Below, one piece after another: positions 50,625 to 60,992 of a stretch of 64,000 bases of DNA. The notes under the pieces were generated by a model. It made no database searches. It worked only from the letters and a program-made list of their open reading frames with translations, and had not been told where the DNA came from. Position 1 is the first letter of the stretch; each line of letters starts with the position of its first letter. The position numbers and the translations under genes are program-made. The DNA is from Pseudomonadota bacterium (GTDB taxonomy: Bacteria > Myxococcota > Myxococcia > Myxococcales > Myxococcaceae). The stretch covers positions 1 through 64,000 of the forward strand of contig JAFAFL010000137.1 in assembly GCA_023423535.1 (NCBI GenBank), read 5' to 3'.

Positions 50625-51389
50625 ATGGCTCCCCGCGTCCTCGTCTTCGACGACAGCCCTCTGCTCCTCGATGTCACCGTTCAGGCCCTCAACGCTTCCG
50701 GGATGGAGGCGCGCGGCGCGCTGGATCTCGCCGGGCTCGACAGGGCGCTCGCCGAAGGAGCCTTTCAGCTGATGCTGGTGGACGTCGACATGCCGGAGAT
50801 GTTCGGCGACGACGTGGTGGAGTTCCTGCGGGCGACGCGTCGGGTCGAGTCGCGGCTGGTCCTCTATTCGGCGCTGCCCGAAGAGGAGCTGGCGCGGCGG
50901 GCGGCTGCGGTCGGCGCGGACGGGTACGTCGCCAAGGCGCGCGGCCTCGAGTACGCGCTGGCGGAGGCGCGGCGGCACCTGGGGCTCGAAGAGGAAGCGA
51001 AGCCGGCGGCGCCCGAGGTACCGAAGAAGCGGATCCTCGTGGTCGACGACAGCGATCTGGTTCGGCTCGTCCTTCGCGGTGAGCTCGTCTCGCGCGGGTT
51101 CGACGTCTGGGTCGCCGAGTCCGCCGAGAAGGCGATGCTCCTCATGCTCAAGCGCGAGAGCCGCCCGGATCTCGTCCTGCTCGACGTGCAGATGCCCAAC
51201 GTCAACGGCGAGCAGCTGTGCCGGTTCATCAAGGGCAACTCGCTCTTCAAAGGGATCAAGGTCCTGCTCTGCTCCGGTGAGAACATCGAGGAGCTGCGCC
51301 GCATCTGCCGCGAGGCCGGAGCGGACGGCTATCTGCCCAAGAACGCGGTGCTCGACCGGATCCTCGACGTCGATCTTTCCGGACCCTGA
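50625..51389 (+). CDS. Tandem response regulator (two receiver domains, no output domain)
   Basis: 254 residues. REC1 begins PRVLVFDDSPLLLDV with phospho-acceptor Asp53 (LMLVDVDMP); REC2 begins RILVVDDSDLVRLVLRG with Asp187 (LVLLDVQMP). Both keep the acid pair and the Lys (YVAKA, YLPKN). There is no DNA-binding or enzymatic output, so it is a CheY-like phosphoacceptor or competing sink. REC1 resembles the C-terminal receiver of the CheB fusion at 59487 (VLYS pattern, GAxG(Y/F)V(A/R)K). TAGGCT lies 8 nt before the ATG. It converges with the sigma54 activator gene. Confidence 0.88.
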   Translation: MAPRVLVFDDSPLLLDVTVQALNASGMEARGALDLAGLDRALAEGAFQLMLVDVDMPEMFGDDVVEFLRATRRVESRLVLYSALPEEELARRAAAVGADGYVAKARGLEYALAEARRHLGLEEEAKPAAPEVPKKRILVVDDSDLVRLVLRGELVSRGFDVWVAESAEKAMLLMLKRESRPDLVLLDVQMPNVNGEQLCRFIKGNSLFKGIKVLLCSGENIEELRRICREAGADGYLPKNAVLDRILDVDLSGP

Positions 51390-51397
51390 AGGAGCGT

Positions 51398-53278
<1,881 letters not shown>

Positions 53279-53302
53279 AAGAGAGATGCACTGAAGTGTT
53301 TG

Positions 53303-53316
53303 GTGCGGAACCGCAC
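53303..53316. promoter_or_regulatory. Dyad 1 of a GTGC-N6-GCAC operator array
   Basis: GTGCGGAACCGCAC is a near-perfect palindrome, 25 bp from the activator start on the minus side. It shares the GTGC-N6-GCAC plan with the two other dyads. Confidence 0.6.
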
Positions 53317-53323
53317 GGTCGGC

Positions 53324-53337
53324 GTGCACTCCTGCAC
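53324..53337. promoter_or_regulatory. Dyad 2 of the operator array
   Basis: GTGCACTCCTGCAC, 21 bp (two helical turns) from dyad 1. Arms GTGCA and TGCAC. Confidence 0.6.
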
Positions 53338-53428
53338 GGGTAACCCATCGTTGTCGAGCAACCACTGCAGTTGTTCAGACGTCATGGGTACTTCACTGGA
53401 ATTCAGCGTTTCCGATGGATCCGAATGC

Positions 53429-53442
53429 GTGCACTTCTGCAC
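53429..53442. promoter_or_regulatory. Dyad 3 of the operator array
   Basis: GTGCACTTCTGCAC, one base from dyad 2 and exactly 105 bp (ten turns) away. It lies about 42 bp upstream of the sigma54 -24 element. Confidence 0.6.
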
Positions 53443-53483
53443 GCCCTCCGGAGGCGGCCCTCGTCCTTTCAGGCAGTTGCGTC

Positions 53484-53499
53484 GGGCCTGCCCCTTGCT
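53484..53499 (+). promoter_or_regulatory. Sigma54 promoter of the chemosensory operon
   Basis: GGGCCTGCCCCTTGCT matches TGGCACG-N4-TTGCW at 9 of 12 fixed positions. The -24 GG (53485-53486) and -12 GC (53497-53498) are separated by exactly 10 bp. Transcription would start near 53510, ahead of the ATG at 53546. Confidence 0.65.
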
Positions 53500-53545
53500 C
53501 CCTCCCGGTCGAAGCAGGCGCAGGTCCTACAGCCCGGGAGAAAGA

Positions 53546-55108
53546 ATGAACGACACCTTGAAGAGGGCAGCGGGTGTGGTGGTCGCGATGTGGACGACCG
53601 CCGCGTTGGCGCAGATCGAGGTCCAACCGCTCGGGCGCTACGTCCACGGGCCCTTCGAATCGGAAGCTTCAGAGATTGCCGCCCACGATCCGGGCACGCA
53701 GCGGCTCTACGTGGTGAACGGCTTCAGCAAGACGATCGACATCCTCAGCATCGCGAACCCGCAGGCGCCGGCGCTGGTCCGCGCGATCGATCTGTCGCCG
53801 TGGGGGCGGCAGGCGAACAGCGTGGCGACGCGGGACGGCATCGTGGCGGCGGCGGTGGAGAGCGCGGTGAAGACGGACCCGGGCGCGGTGGTCTTCTTCG
53901 ACGTCCACGGCAACTACCTCAAGCACGTCACGGTGGGCGCGCTGCCGGACATGCTCACCTTCACCCCCAACGGCCGCTACGTGCTGGTGGCGAACGAGGG
54001 CGAGCCGGATCCGACCTACACCGTGGATCCGGAGGGCTCGGTGAGCATCATCGATCTCTCCGGCGGCGTGGCGGCGCTGACCCAGGCGAAGGTGCGCACC
54101 GCGGGCTTCGCGCAGTTCAACAACGCGCAACTCCACCCGAGCATCCGGATCTTCGGGCCGGGCGCGACCGTGGCCCAGGATCTCGAGCCCGAGTACATCG
54201 CCGTCTCGCACGACTCGAAGACCGCGTGGGTGACGCTCCAGGAGAACAACGCGCTGGGGATCCTCGACATCCCGTCCGCGACGTTCACCTCCATCGAGGG
54301 GCTGGGCCTCAAGAACCACAGCTGGGGAGGCAACGGGCTCGACGCGTCCGACCGCGACAACGCGATCAACATCCGCAACTGGCCGGTGAAGGGCCTCTAC
54401 ATGCCGGACGCGATCGCCTCGTTCAAGGTGGGCTCGCAGACCTTCCTCGTGACCGCCAATGAGGGCGACTCGCGCGACTACCCGGCCTACTCGGAGGAGA
54501 CGCGCGTGGCGAGCCTGCCGCTGGACCCGGTCGCGTTCCCGAACGCGGCGTTCCTCAAGCAGCCCGAGAACCTCGGCCGTCTGAAGACCACGCTCGCTTC
54601 CGGCGACCTCAACGGCGACGGGCTCTATGAGGAGATCCACACCTTCGGCGCGCGCTCCTTCTCCATCCGCAACGCCAACGGCGGGCTCGTCTGGGACAGC
54701 GGCGACAAGTTCGAGCAGCTCGTGGCGAAGAAGTACCCGGCGAACTTCAACTCCGATCACGGGGCGAACAACTTCGACCAACGCAGCGACGACAAGGGCC
54801 CCGAGCCCGAGGGCCTCACGGTGGGCAAGGCGTTCGGCAAGACCTACGTCTTCGTCGGCCTCGAGCGGATGAGCGGGTTCATGATCTTCGACGTCTCGCA
54901 GCCGACCTCACCCACCTACGTGGACTACGTGAACCCGCGCGACTTCAACGGCTCGGGGGCGGCGGGGACCGCGGGTGAGCTGGGCGCGGAGGGCCTGCTG
55001 TTCATCAAGGCCGACGACAGCCCGACCGGGAACCCGCTGCTGGTGATGACCAACGAGGTCAGCTCGAGCACCGCGATCCTGGAGATCCGGAAGAAGAAGA
55101 AGAAGTAG
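53546..55108 (+). CDS. Secreted choice-of-anchor I family protein
   Basis: 520 residues. A signal peptide (NDTLKRAAGVVVAMWTTAALA) precedes a seven-bladed-propeller-like domain (LYVVNGFSKTIDILSIANP, YVLVANEGEPDPTYTVDPEG, AYSEETR and LASGDLNGDGLYEEIHTFGA). The last, with the YEEIHTFGARSFSI region, is diagnostic for the choice-of-anchor I family, often extracellular and linked to phosphatase or nucleotidase modules, although none is fused here. It ends in a run of Lys. It follows the sigma54 promoter and precedes the CheW gene by 6 bp, so it is probably the operon's first gene. Confidence 0.85.
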   Translation: MNDTLKRAAGVVVAMWTTAALAQIEVQPLGRYVHGPFESEASEIAAHDPGTQRLYVVNGFSKTIDILSIANPQAPALVRAIDLSPWGRQANSVATRDGIVAAAVESAVKTDPGAVVFFDVHGNYLKHVTVGALPDMLTFTPNGRYVLVANEGEPDPTYTVDPEGSVSIIDLSGGVAALTQAKVRTAGFAQFNNAQLHPSIRIFGPGATVAQDLEPEYIAVSHDSKTAWVTLQENNALGILDIPSATFTSIEGLGLKNHSWGGNGLDASDRDNAINIRNWPVKGLYMPDAIASFKVGSQTFLVTANEGDSRDYPAYSEETRVASLPLDPVAFPNAAFLKQPENLGRLKTTLASGDLNGDGLYEEIHTFGARSFSIRNANGGLVWDSGDKFEQLVAKKYPANFNSDHGANNFDQRSDDKGPEPEGLTVGKAFGKTYVFVGLERMSGFMIFDVSQPTSPTYVDYVNPRDFNGSGAAGTAGELGAEGLLFIKADDSPTGNPLLVMTNEVSSSTAILEIRKKKKK

Positions 55109-55114
55109 CGCCGG

Positions 55115-55588
55115 ATGTCCACGCTGACGTTCAACGACCCCGACACGGCAGCCGCCCCGGCGAAGGGGGAGGACGCGATGCTGGCGTTCCTCTCCTTCCG
55201 CTGCGGCGCCGTGCGGTATGCGCTCCCGGCCCACGCGGTGTCGCAGATCGTTCCCCAGGGAGCGGTGGCGCCGGTGCCGGGGACGCCGCCGTTCGTGCTC
55301 GGACTGCTCCACACGCAGGGACGGATCGTGGTGCTGCTGGATCCGGCGGAGCTGCTCGGCATCGGGGGCGGGCCCGCGCCGGGTGAGGCGCCCAGGCGGG
55401 ATCTCGTGCTCGCGCATGGCAGCGCGCCGTTTGCCCTCCGCGTGGACGAGGTCTTCGAGCTCGTGGAGGTCCCGGCGGGCGCGCTCGGCAGTGGCTCGCG
55501 GACCATCGCGCTGGGCGAGGGCGCGGTGACGGTGCTCGATCCGGAGGCGCTGTTGCGTCTGGCGGAGGAGCGGGTGGAGGGGACGTGA
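55115..55588 (+). CDS. CheW-like chemotaxis coupling protein
   Basis: 157 residues. The CheW fold appears as FLSFRCGAVRYALPAHAVSQ and PPFVLGLLHTQGRIVVLLDP, with VDEVFELVEVP later; CheW couples receptors to CheA. The N-terminal 20 residues are Ala/Asp-rich. The next gene's GTG overlaps its stop (GTGA). CheW-like, so a role in array assembly with the MCP at 55995 and the CheA at 57290. Confidence 0.9.
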   Translation: MSTLTFNDPDTAAAPAKGEDAMLAFLSFRCGAVRYALPAHAVSQIVPQGAVAPVPGTPPFVLGLLHTQGRIVVLLDPAELLGIGGGPAPGEAPRRDLVLAHGSAPFALRVDEVFELVEVPAGALGSGSRTIALGEGAVTVLDPEALLRLAEERVEGT

Positions 55589-56007
55589 CCTTCGACCTGC
55601 TCTACGCGCCGATGCCCGGCCTCGCGGTGGGACTGCCGCTCTCGCAGATCTCGCGCATCCGCTCGAGCGAGGAGCGTACGGAGGACGCCGGCGACGAAGA
55701 GGTCCTTCCGTTGGCGCAGGCGCTCGGGCTGACCACAGCGGGGCCCGCCTCGAGGTCAGGCGCGGCTCGGGTGGTGGAGGTCGCCGCGGAGGGGAAGCGG
55801 TTCGGCTTACTCATCGGCGCGGAGGTCACGCTGGAGCAGCGCGCGGCGCCGTCCTCGTCGCTCTACCGGCTGCCTCGTCTGCTGGAGCGGCTCCGTCCGC
55901 CAACGTGGCTGTCGGGGCTGTGGCTGGCGGCGGAGGGGATCTGCCTCGTCGTCGATCTCGAGCGCCTGGCGCTCATCAACCAGAAGGAGAGTGGATGTCG
56001 ACGTTGA
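55585..56007 (+). CDS. Diverged CheW-like protein
   Basis: 140 residues from a GTG overlapping the first CheW gene. It begins TFDLLYAPMPGLAVGLPLSQ and has a strand-rich middle (GKRFGLLIGAEVTLEQRA) and AEGICLVVDLERLALINQ. The outline fits a CheW fold shortened and strongly diverged; it may be a second coupler or a competitor. Its stop overlaps the MCP start region by 13 bp in another frame, which favours coupled translation. Confidence 0.65.
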   Translation: MTFDLLYAPMPGLAVGLPLSQISRIRSSEERTEDAGDEEVLPLAQALGLTTAGPASRSGAARVVEVAAEGKRFGLLIGAEVTLEQRAAPSSSLYRLPRLLERLRPPTWLSGLWLAAEGICLVVDLERLALINQKESGCRR

Positions 56008-57293
56008 GGGACCACGCGCGGCTGGGGCTGACGGTGTTCGTCGCGGGTTCGGCGCTGGCGGTCGCGCTGTACCTCCTGCTGTCGTGGCAGCCCAACCGCG
56101 AGGCGCGCCGCGGCTTCGAGTCGCGCGCGGAGTCACTGGCCCGGGTGATGGCGCACGCGGTCCGGCCGGCGCTGGAGTTCGACGACAGCGAGGCCGCCAC
56201 GAGGGACCTCGAGGCGGCGCGGGCGGAGCGCGCACTGGTCTACGTGGCGGTGCGCCAGCGCGACCGGTCGGTGCAGGCGGCGCTCAACGGGACGCAGGTG
56301 GCGGACCTGTCGGACCTGCTCGAGGACGGCTTCAAGGCCACCGACGCGGATGGACTGCACCACGTGGCGATCCCCATCGAGTCGCAGGGACGCACGCTGG
56401 GCTGGCTGCAGGCGGGCTTCTCGCTGGACGAGGTCCGCGCCGCCTATGCCGGCACGCGGGCGACGTCGATGGCGGTGGCGCTGGTCACGCTGCTGGTGGG
56501 CGGCGGGCTCGCCTTCTTCGTCGCGCGCTCCACCTCCAACCGGTTGAAGCTCCTCCAGGAGATCGCGGACACCGCGGAGCGGCTGCGGTCGAGCTCCAGC
56601 GAGATCCTCGGGGCCTGCAGCGAACAGGCGGCGAGCGCCACCGAGCAGGGCGCGGCGATCGAGGAGACGCGGCGCACGATGAGCTCGCTGCTGGAGAGCG
56701 CGAAGCGGATCGCGGATGCGTCGCAGGAGGTGTTCCGGAACGCGGACCAGACCGCGCGCACCACGCTGAACATGTCGGAGGCGATCAAGCAGCTCACCGA
56801 TCAGGCGCAGAAGATCTCCGAGATCAGCGAGGTCATCCGCTCCATCTCCGACAAGAGCGATCTGCTCGCGCTCAACGCGTCGCTGGAGGGCACGAGGGCA
56901 GGTGAGGCGGGACGCGGCTTCGCGCTGGTGGCGGCGGAGATGCGGCGGCTGGCCGAGAGCGTGGTGACGGCGGCGCGGGAGATCAAGCAGCTCGCCGCGG
57001 CGATTCGCTCTGCCTCCGACTCGTCGGTGCAGGCGGCGGACGAGGGGCTCAACCTCGCCGGACGGACCTCGGAGTCCGCGCGCGAGATCACCCACGTCAC
57101 CGGACAGCAGACCGTCGCCACCGAGCAGGTCACCCGCAGCATGGACGAGGTGAGCCAGCTGCTCGGACGGAGCGCGCAGGGGACCCGCTCCACCGAACAG
57201 AGTGCGCAGGCCCTCTCGCAGCTCGCGGATCAGCTCACCCGGCTGACCGCGCGCTTCGCGCAGCCGACCCGTGGGGAGGACCGCGCGTCTTGA
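55995..57293 (+). CDS. Methyl-accepting chemotaxis protein without a HAMP domain
   Basis: 432 residues. Transmembrane helices at about 11-31 and 157-177 flank a 120-residue periplasmic sensor. No HAMP follows; the cytoplasmic signalling coiled coil starts directly (LKLLQEIADTAERLRSSSSE). The hairpin tip is ISDKSDLLALNASLEGTRAG and GRGFALVAAEMRRLAESV, with SLEGTRAGE replacing the common AIEAARAGE. A C-terminal CheR/CheB-binding pentapeptide is absent. It should signal through CheW and CheA. TTGA overlap couples it to cheA. Confidence 0.95.
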   Translation: MSTLRDHARLGLTVFVAGSALAVALYLLLSWQPNREARRGFESRAESLARVMAHAVRPALEFDDSEAATRDLEAARAERALVYVAVRQRDRSVQAALNGTQVADLSDLLEDGFKATDADGLHHVAIPIESQGRTLGWLQAGFSLDEVRAAYAGTRATSMAVALVTLLVGGGLAFFVARSTSNRLKLLQEIADTAERLRSSSSEILGACSEQAASATEQGAAIEETRRTMSSLLESAKRIADASQEVFRNADQTARTTLNMSEAIKQLTDQAQKISEISEVIRSISDKSDLLALNASLEGTRAGEAGRGFALVAAEMRRLAESVVTAAREIKQLAAAIRSASDSSVQAADEGLNLAGRTSESAREITHVTGQQTVATEQVTRSMDEVSQLLGRSAQGTRSTEQSAQALSQLADQLTRLTARFAQPTRGEDRAS

Positions 57294-59476
57294 GGGGCAG
57301 AGAGGAGCGCCGCGCGGCGCTGGTCCGGAAGTTTCAGGAGGTGGGCGCCGAGCGCGTGCAGCGGCTCGCGGCGGCGTGGGTTCATCTCGAGGGACAGCCG
57401 GACGATGCGGAGACCGCCGCGGAGCTGCTGCGCGAGATCCACACGCTCAAGGGCGAGGCGCGCACGGTGGGGCTCGCGGACCTCACCACGCTCTCGCACC
57501 GGCTGGAGGAGGTGCTCTTCTCCGCCCGCGACCAGGGCTTCCGCGTGCCGCCGGAGGTGGGCGAGGGCGTCCTCTACTCGGTGGACCTCATGGCGTCCCT
57601 TCTCCGCGGCGCGGCGGGGGGCACGACCGTCGATCTCTCCGCGGCGATGGCGCTGCTCGACGCGGCGCTGAAGCTCTCTGCCAGATCCGGGGAGGCGGAC
57701 AGTGAGATCCCGGTGCAGGCGCCTCCCGCCGAGCCCCCGCCACAAGTCGCACCTGCGGTCGCTCCTCCAGCGGCGCCGCGTGCTGCTCCTCGCGCCGCTC
57801 CCGTTCCGCCGCGTCCGGTGGAGGTCCTGCGCGTGCGGCAGGAGCGAATCGCCGCGGTGGCCGAGGTGACCGGCGAGCTGCTGGTGGAACAGGCGCGGAC
57901 GGTCTTCTCCATCGAACGTCTTCGCGCGCGGGCAGCGGAGCTCGAGGCGGTGCTCTCGGAGCGTGAGCCGCAGCGCGCGTTGCAGCAGGCGAGGGCGCTG
58001 GCGCAAGCGGTCCGGCACGAGCTGGGCGGGCTGGAGGAGGTCAACGCGCGGACGGGCCTGCTCATCGATCAGCTGGAGTACCTCGGCGGTGAGCTCCGTC
58101 TCGTGCCCGCGGCGACGATCCTCGAGCCGTACGGGCGCATGGTCCGGGAGCTCTCGCGAGAGCAGGGCAAGGAGGTGGACCTCAAGCTGGAGGGCGCGCA
58201 GACCGAGGCGGACCGGCGCGTGCTCGAGGCGGTGGAGGAGCCGCTCGTCCATCTTCTGCGCAACGCGGTGGATCACGGCATTGAGCTGCCCCAGGTGCGG
58301 GAGGCCGCGGGCAAGCCGAGGCGAGGAACGGTGCGCATCGTGCTCCAGGCCCGCGGAGGAACGCTTCGGGTGACGGTGGCGGACGACGGCGCCGGGCTCG
58401 ACGCGGCGGCGCTGCGGCGACGGGCGGTGGAGCGCGGGCTGATCTCGCCGGCAGCGGCAGAGGCGCTCGACGATCAGCGGAGCCTCGAGCTGATCCTCCT
58501 CGCCGGCTTCAGCACGCGCGACGAGGTGAGCGACGTCTCCGGCCGCGGCGTGGGGATGGACGTGGTGAAGCGCCGCGTGGAGCAGGTGAACGGGCGCGTC
58601 TCGGTGAGCGGCGCGCTCGGTGTGGGCACGCGGGTGGAGCTCACGCTGCCCATCGCCATCTCGCGGATGCGCGCGCTGGTGATGCGGGTCGGCGACGCGG
58701 TCTGCGCGCTCCCGAGCGCTTCGGTGGAGGCGGTGGTGGCGATCGACGCGGGCGAGGTCGTCAACAGCGGCGAAGGGCCGCTGCTCCGCTTCGCAGGCGC
58801 GCTCGTGCCGCTGGGGAGTCTGGAGGAGGTGCTGGGGGAGACGAGCGCTCCCGGTGCGCTGCGCCCGGTGGCGGTGATCCTGCGGTCGGGCGGCGAGCGC
58901 CGTGCCTTCCGCGCGAGGGAGCCCGGACGCGAGCTGGAGCTGGTGGCGCGTCCGCTCGGACCGCCGCTGGAGAAGCACCGGCTCGTCACCGGCGCCGCGG
59001 TGCTCCCCACCGGCGAGCTGGCCTCGATCCTCGACGTGCCGCAGCTGCTCGCGCGCGCGCAGAAGGGCCGCGGCGGGATCGGCGCGGCGCAACCCGGCGC
59101 GCGTCCGCGGCGCTTCCGTGTGCTGGCGGTGGACGACTCGGTGATCATCCGCTCCACCGTGAGCGACATGCTCCGGGGCCTCGGCTGCGAAGTCGCGGTG
59201 GCGGAGGACGGGCTGGAGGGCCTCACGCAGCTCGAGGCCTTCGAGCCCCACCTCGTCATCACCGACATCCAGATGCCGAGGCTGGATGGGCTGGGCCTGT
59301 TGCGGCGGCTCCGCGCGCAGCCCCGCTTCCGTGCGCTGCCGGTGGTGGTGCTCTCGTCGCTGGGTTCGGCAACCGATCGCGCGGCGGCGCTGGACGCGGG
59401 TGCGACGGGCTACCTCGTGAAGAGCGAGCTGGACGACGCGGCGATGCGCGAGGTCCTTCGGCGGCACCTGGAATGA
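57290..59476 (+). CDS. cheA: CheA histidine kinase with C-terminal receiver (CheA-REC)
   Basis: 728 residues from a TTG overlapping the MCP stop. Hpt domain with His51 (REIHTLKGEARTVG), a Pro/Ala linker, dimerisation region, HATPase with LRNAVDHGIELP, VTVADDGAGLD and GRGVGMDVVKRRVEQ, a CheW-like docking domain (VGDAVCALPSASVEAVV), and a receiver with Asp659 (LVITDIQMP) and Lys in YLVKS. The receiver may act as a phosphate sink or internal output, as in FrzE-type proteins of myxobacteria. All catalytic residues are present. There is an 10-bp gap to cheB. Confidence 0.95.
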   Translation: MRGREERRAALVRKFQEVGAERVQRLAAAWVHLEGQPDDAETAAELLREIHTLKGEARTVGLADLTTLSHRLEEVLFSARDQGFRVPPEVGEGVLYSVDLMASLLRGAAGGTTVDLSAAMALLDAALKLSARSGEADSEIPVQAPPAEPPPQVAPAVAPPAAPRAAPRAAPVPPRPVEVLRVRQERIAAVAEVTGELLVEQARTVFSIERLRARAAELEAVLSEREPQRALQQARALAQAVRHELGGLEEVNARTGLLIDQLEYLGGELRLVPAATILEPYGRMVRELSREQGKEVDLKLEGAQTEADRRVLEAVEEPLVHLLRNAVDHGIELPQVREAAGKPRRGTVRIVLQARGGTLRVTVADDGAGLDAAALRRRAVERGLISPAAAEALDDQRSLELILLAGFSTRDEVSDVSGRGVGMDVVKRRVEQVNGRVSVSGALGVGTRVELTLPIAISRMRALVMRVGDAVCALPSASVEAVVAIDAGEVVNSGEGPLLRFAGALVPLGSLEEVLGETSAPGALRPVAVILRSGGERRAFRAREPGRELELVARPLGPPLEKHRLVTGAAVLPTGELASILDVPQLLARAQKGRGGIGAAQPGARPRRFRVLAVDDSVIIRSTVSDMLRGLGCEVAVAEDGLEGLTQLEAFEPHLVITDIQMPRLDGLGLLRRLRAQPRFRALPVVVLSSLGSATDRAAALDAGATGYLVKSELDDAAMREVLRRHLE

Positions 59477-59486
59477 GGGCGCGCGC

Positions 59487-60980
59487 ATGGAACCGGTGAA
59501 GGTGCTCATCGTGGACGACTCGCCGGTGTGGCGGGCGGCCCTGCGCGACGCGCTCGCCGCGGACCCCGAGGTGCGCGTGGTCGGCGAGGCGCGTGACGGG
59601 CTGGAGGCGATCCGGATGGTGCAGGCGCTCGGGCCGTCGCTGATCACCGTCGATCTGAACATGCCGAAGCTCGACGGGCTGGGGACGATCGACTGGGTGA
59701 TGCGTCACCGGCCCACGCCCATCGTGGTGGTGACCGATCGCGTCCCTGCCGGCCGCGCCGACGCCACCTTCCAGGCGCTCACCCGAGGCGCGCTGGAGGT
59801 CCTGCCCAAGTCGGAGGATTGGACGCGGGGCGGAAGCGAGGCGCGGATGCGCGTGGAGCACCTCAAGTGGCTCGCGCGCCTTCCGCAGGAGCGCGCCAAC
59901 GCAGCGGAGGTCCCGTCGCCGGCTGCTCCTGCGTCTGCGGCTGCGGTTGTCCATTCGTCCGCGCGCACGAGCAGGGCGTTTGACCTCCTCGCCATTGGCG
60001 CTTCCACCGGTGGCCCCGGAGCACTTCGCGCGCTGCTCGGTGGGATGTCGCCGGACGTGCCGTTCGCGGTGGTGGTGGTGCAGCACATGGACGTCCACTT
60101 CCATGATCGCTTCGCCGCGTGGCTGGGGACTCAAACGCCGCTCCGGGTGACGCTCGCGCACGCGGGGGAGCGGGTGGAGCGCGGCCGCGTGTACCTCGCG
60201 CCGGGCGGTCAGCACCTCGCGCTGGACAGCGAAGGGCGCGTGAGCCTGGAGAGGGCGCGCGGGCAGGAGGGGCACGTTCCCTCGGTGGACCGGCTCTTCC
60301 GGTCCGTTGCCGAGAGCTACGGGCCGAGGGCGATGGGGCTGCTGCTCACAGGCATGGGCAGCGACGGCGCGAACGGCCTCAAGGCGTTGCGGGATCGCGG
60401 CGCATGGACGGTCGCCCAGGATCGCGAGAGCTCCACCGTGTGGGGGATGCCGGGCCAGGCGGTGGCGCTCGGCGCTGCCTGCGAGGTGCTCTCCCTCGAG
60501 CAGATGAGTGACGTCTTCAGGGCCTTGTGTCCCTCGCGCGGGTCGGGCCCTGCGCAAAGCCAGAATGAGGAGCAGGTGATGCAGCGCAACAACAGCAACA
60601 AGGTGATGGTCGTCGACGACAGCCCGGTGATCCTCGCGGCGACCCGGATGACGCTCGAGGATGCGGGCTACGAGGTCCTCTCGCTCGAGAACCCGCTGCT
60701 CGTCGCCAACGCCGTGCGCCGGGAGAAGCCGGACCTCGTGCTCATCGACGTGAACATGCCGGCGATCACCGGAGACCTCGTCGCGCAGATCGTCGCGCAG
60801 CACCAGCGGCAGCTGAACGTGAAGGTCGTCCTCTACTCCGACATGCCCTCCGCGCACCTCGCGGAGCGTGCCCAGCGCTGCGGCGCCATCGGCTTCGTGC
60901 GCAAGACGGCGAACGAGGACGACCTCATCGCGCAGGTCCGGCAGTTCCTCGAGCCCACCCCTTCCACCCGCCTCACCTGA
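59487..60980 (+). CDS. cheB: CheB methylesterase with an extra C-terminal receiver domain (CheB-REC)
   Basis: 497 residues. REC1 with Asp56 (ITVDLNMP), a linker, methylesterase domain with the triad Ser173 (IGASTGGPG), His200 (VVQHMD) and Asp293 (MGSDGANG), then, after about 20 linker residues, REC2 starting KVMVVDDSPVILAAT with Asp421 (LVLIDVNMP). No cheR is in this window. An in-frame ATG at 60579 has a GAGGAG ribosome-binding site 6 nt upstream, so REC2 may also be made alone as a CheY-like protein (60579-60980, 133 residues). Confidence 0.93.
   Translation: MEPVKVLIVDDSPVWRAALRDALAADPEVRVVGEARDGLEAIRMVQALGPSLITVDLNMPKLDGLGTIDWVMRHRPTPIVVVTDRVPAGRADATFQALTRGALEVLPKSEDWTRGGSEARMRVEHLKWLARLPQERANAAEVPSPAAPASAAAVVHSSARTSRAFDLLAIGASTGGPGALRALLGGMSPDVPFAVVVVQHMDVHFHDRFAAWLGTQTPLRVTLAHAGERVERGRVYLAPGGQHLALDSEGRVSLERARGQEGHVPSVDRLFRSVAESYGPRAMGLLLTGMGSDGANGLKALRDRGAWTVAQDRESSTVWGMPGQAVALGAACEVLSLEQMSDVFRALCPSRGSGPAQSQNEEQVMQRNNSNKVMVVDDSPVILAATRMTLEDAGYEVLSLENPLLVANAVRREKPDLVLIDVNMPAITGDLVAQIVAQHQRQLNVKVVLYSDMPSAHLAERAQRCGAIGFVRKTANEDDLIAQVRQFLEPTPSTRLT
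60567..60581 (+). promoter_or_regulatory. Internal Shine-Dalgarno and ATG inside cheB-REC
   Basis: GAGGAG at 60567-60572 is followed after 6 nt by the in-frame ATG 60579-60581. The spacing is ideal for initiation of a free receiver domain. Confidence 0.55.
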
Positions 60981-60992
60981 GAGAGAAGCTTC

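Noticed and set aside
53300..53316. A second sigma54 promoter (TTGGTGC...CCGCAC)
   Set aside because: The GG to GC spacing is 9, not 10, and the element coincides with dyad 1.
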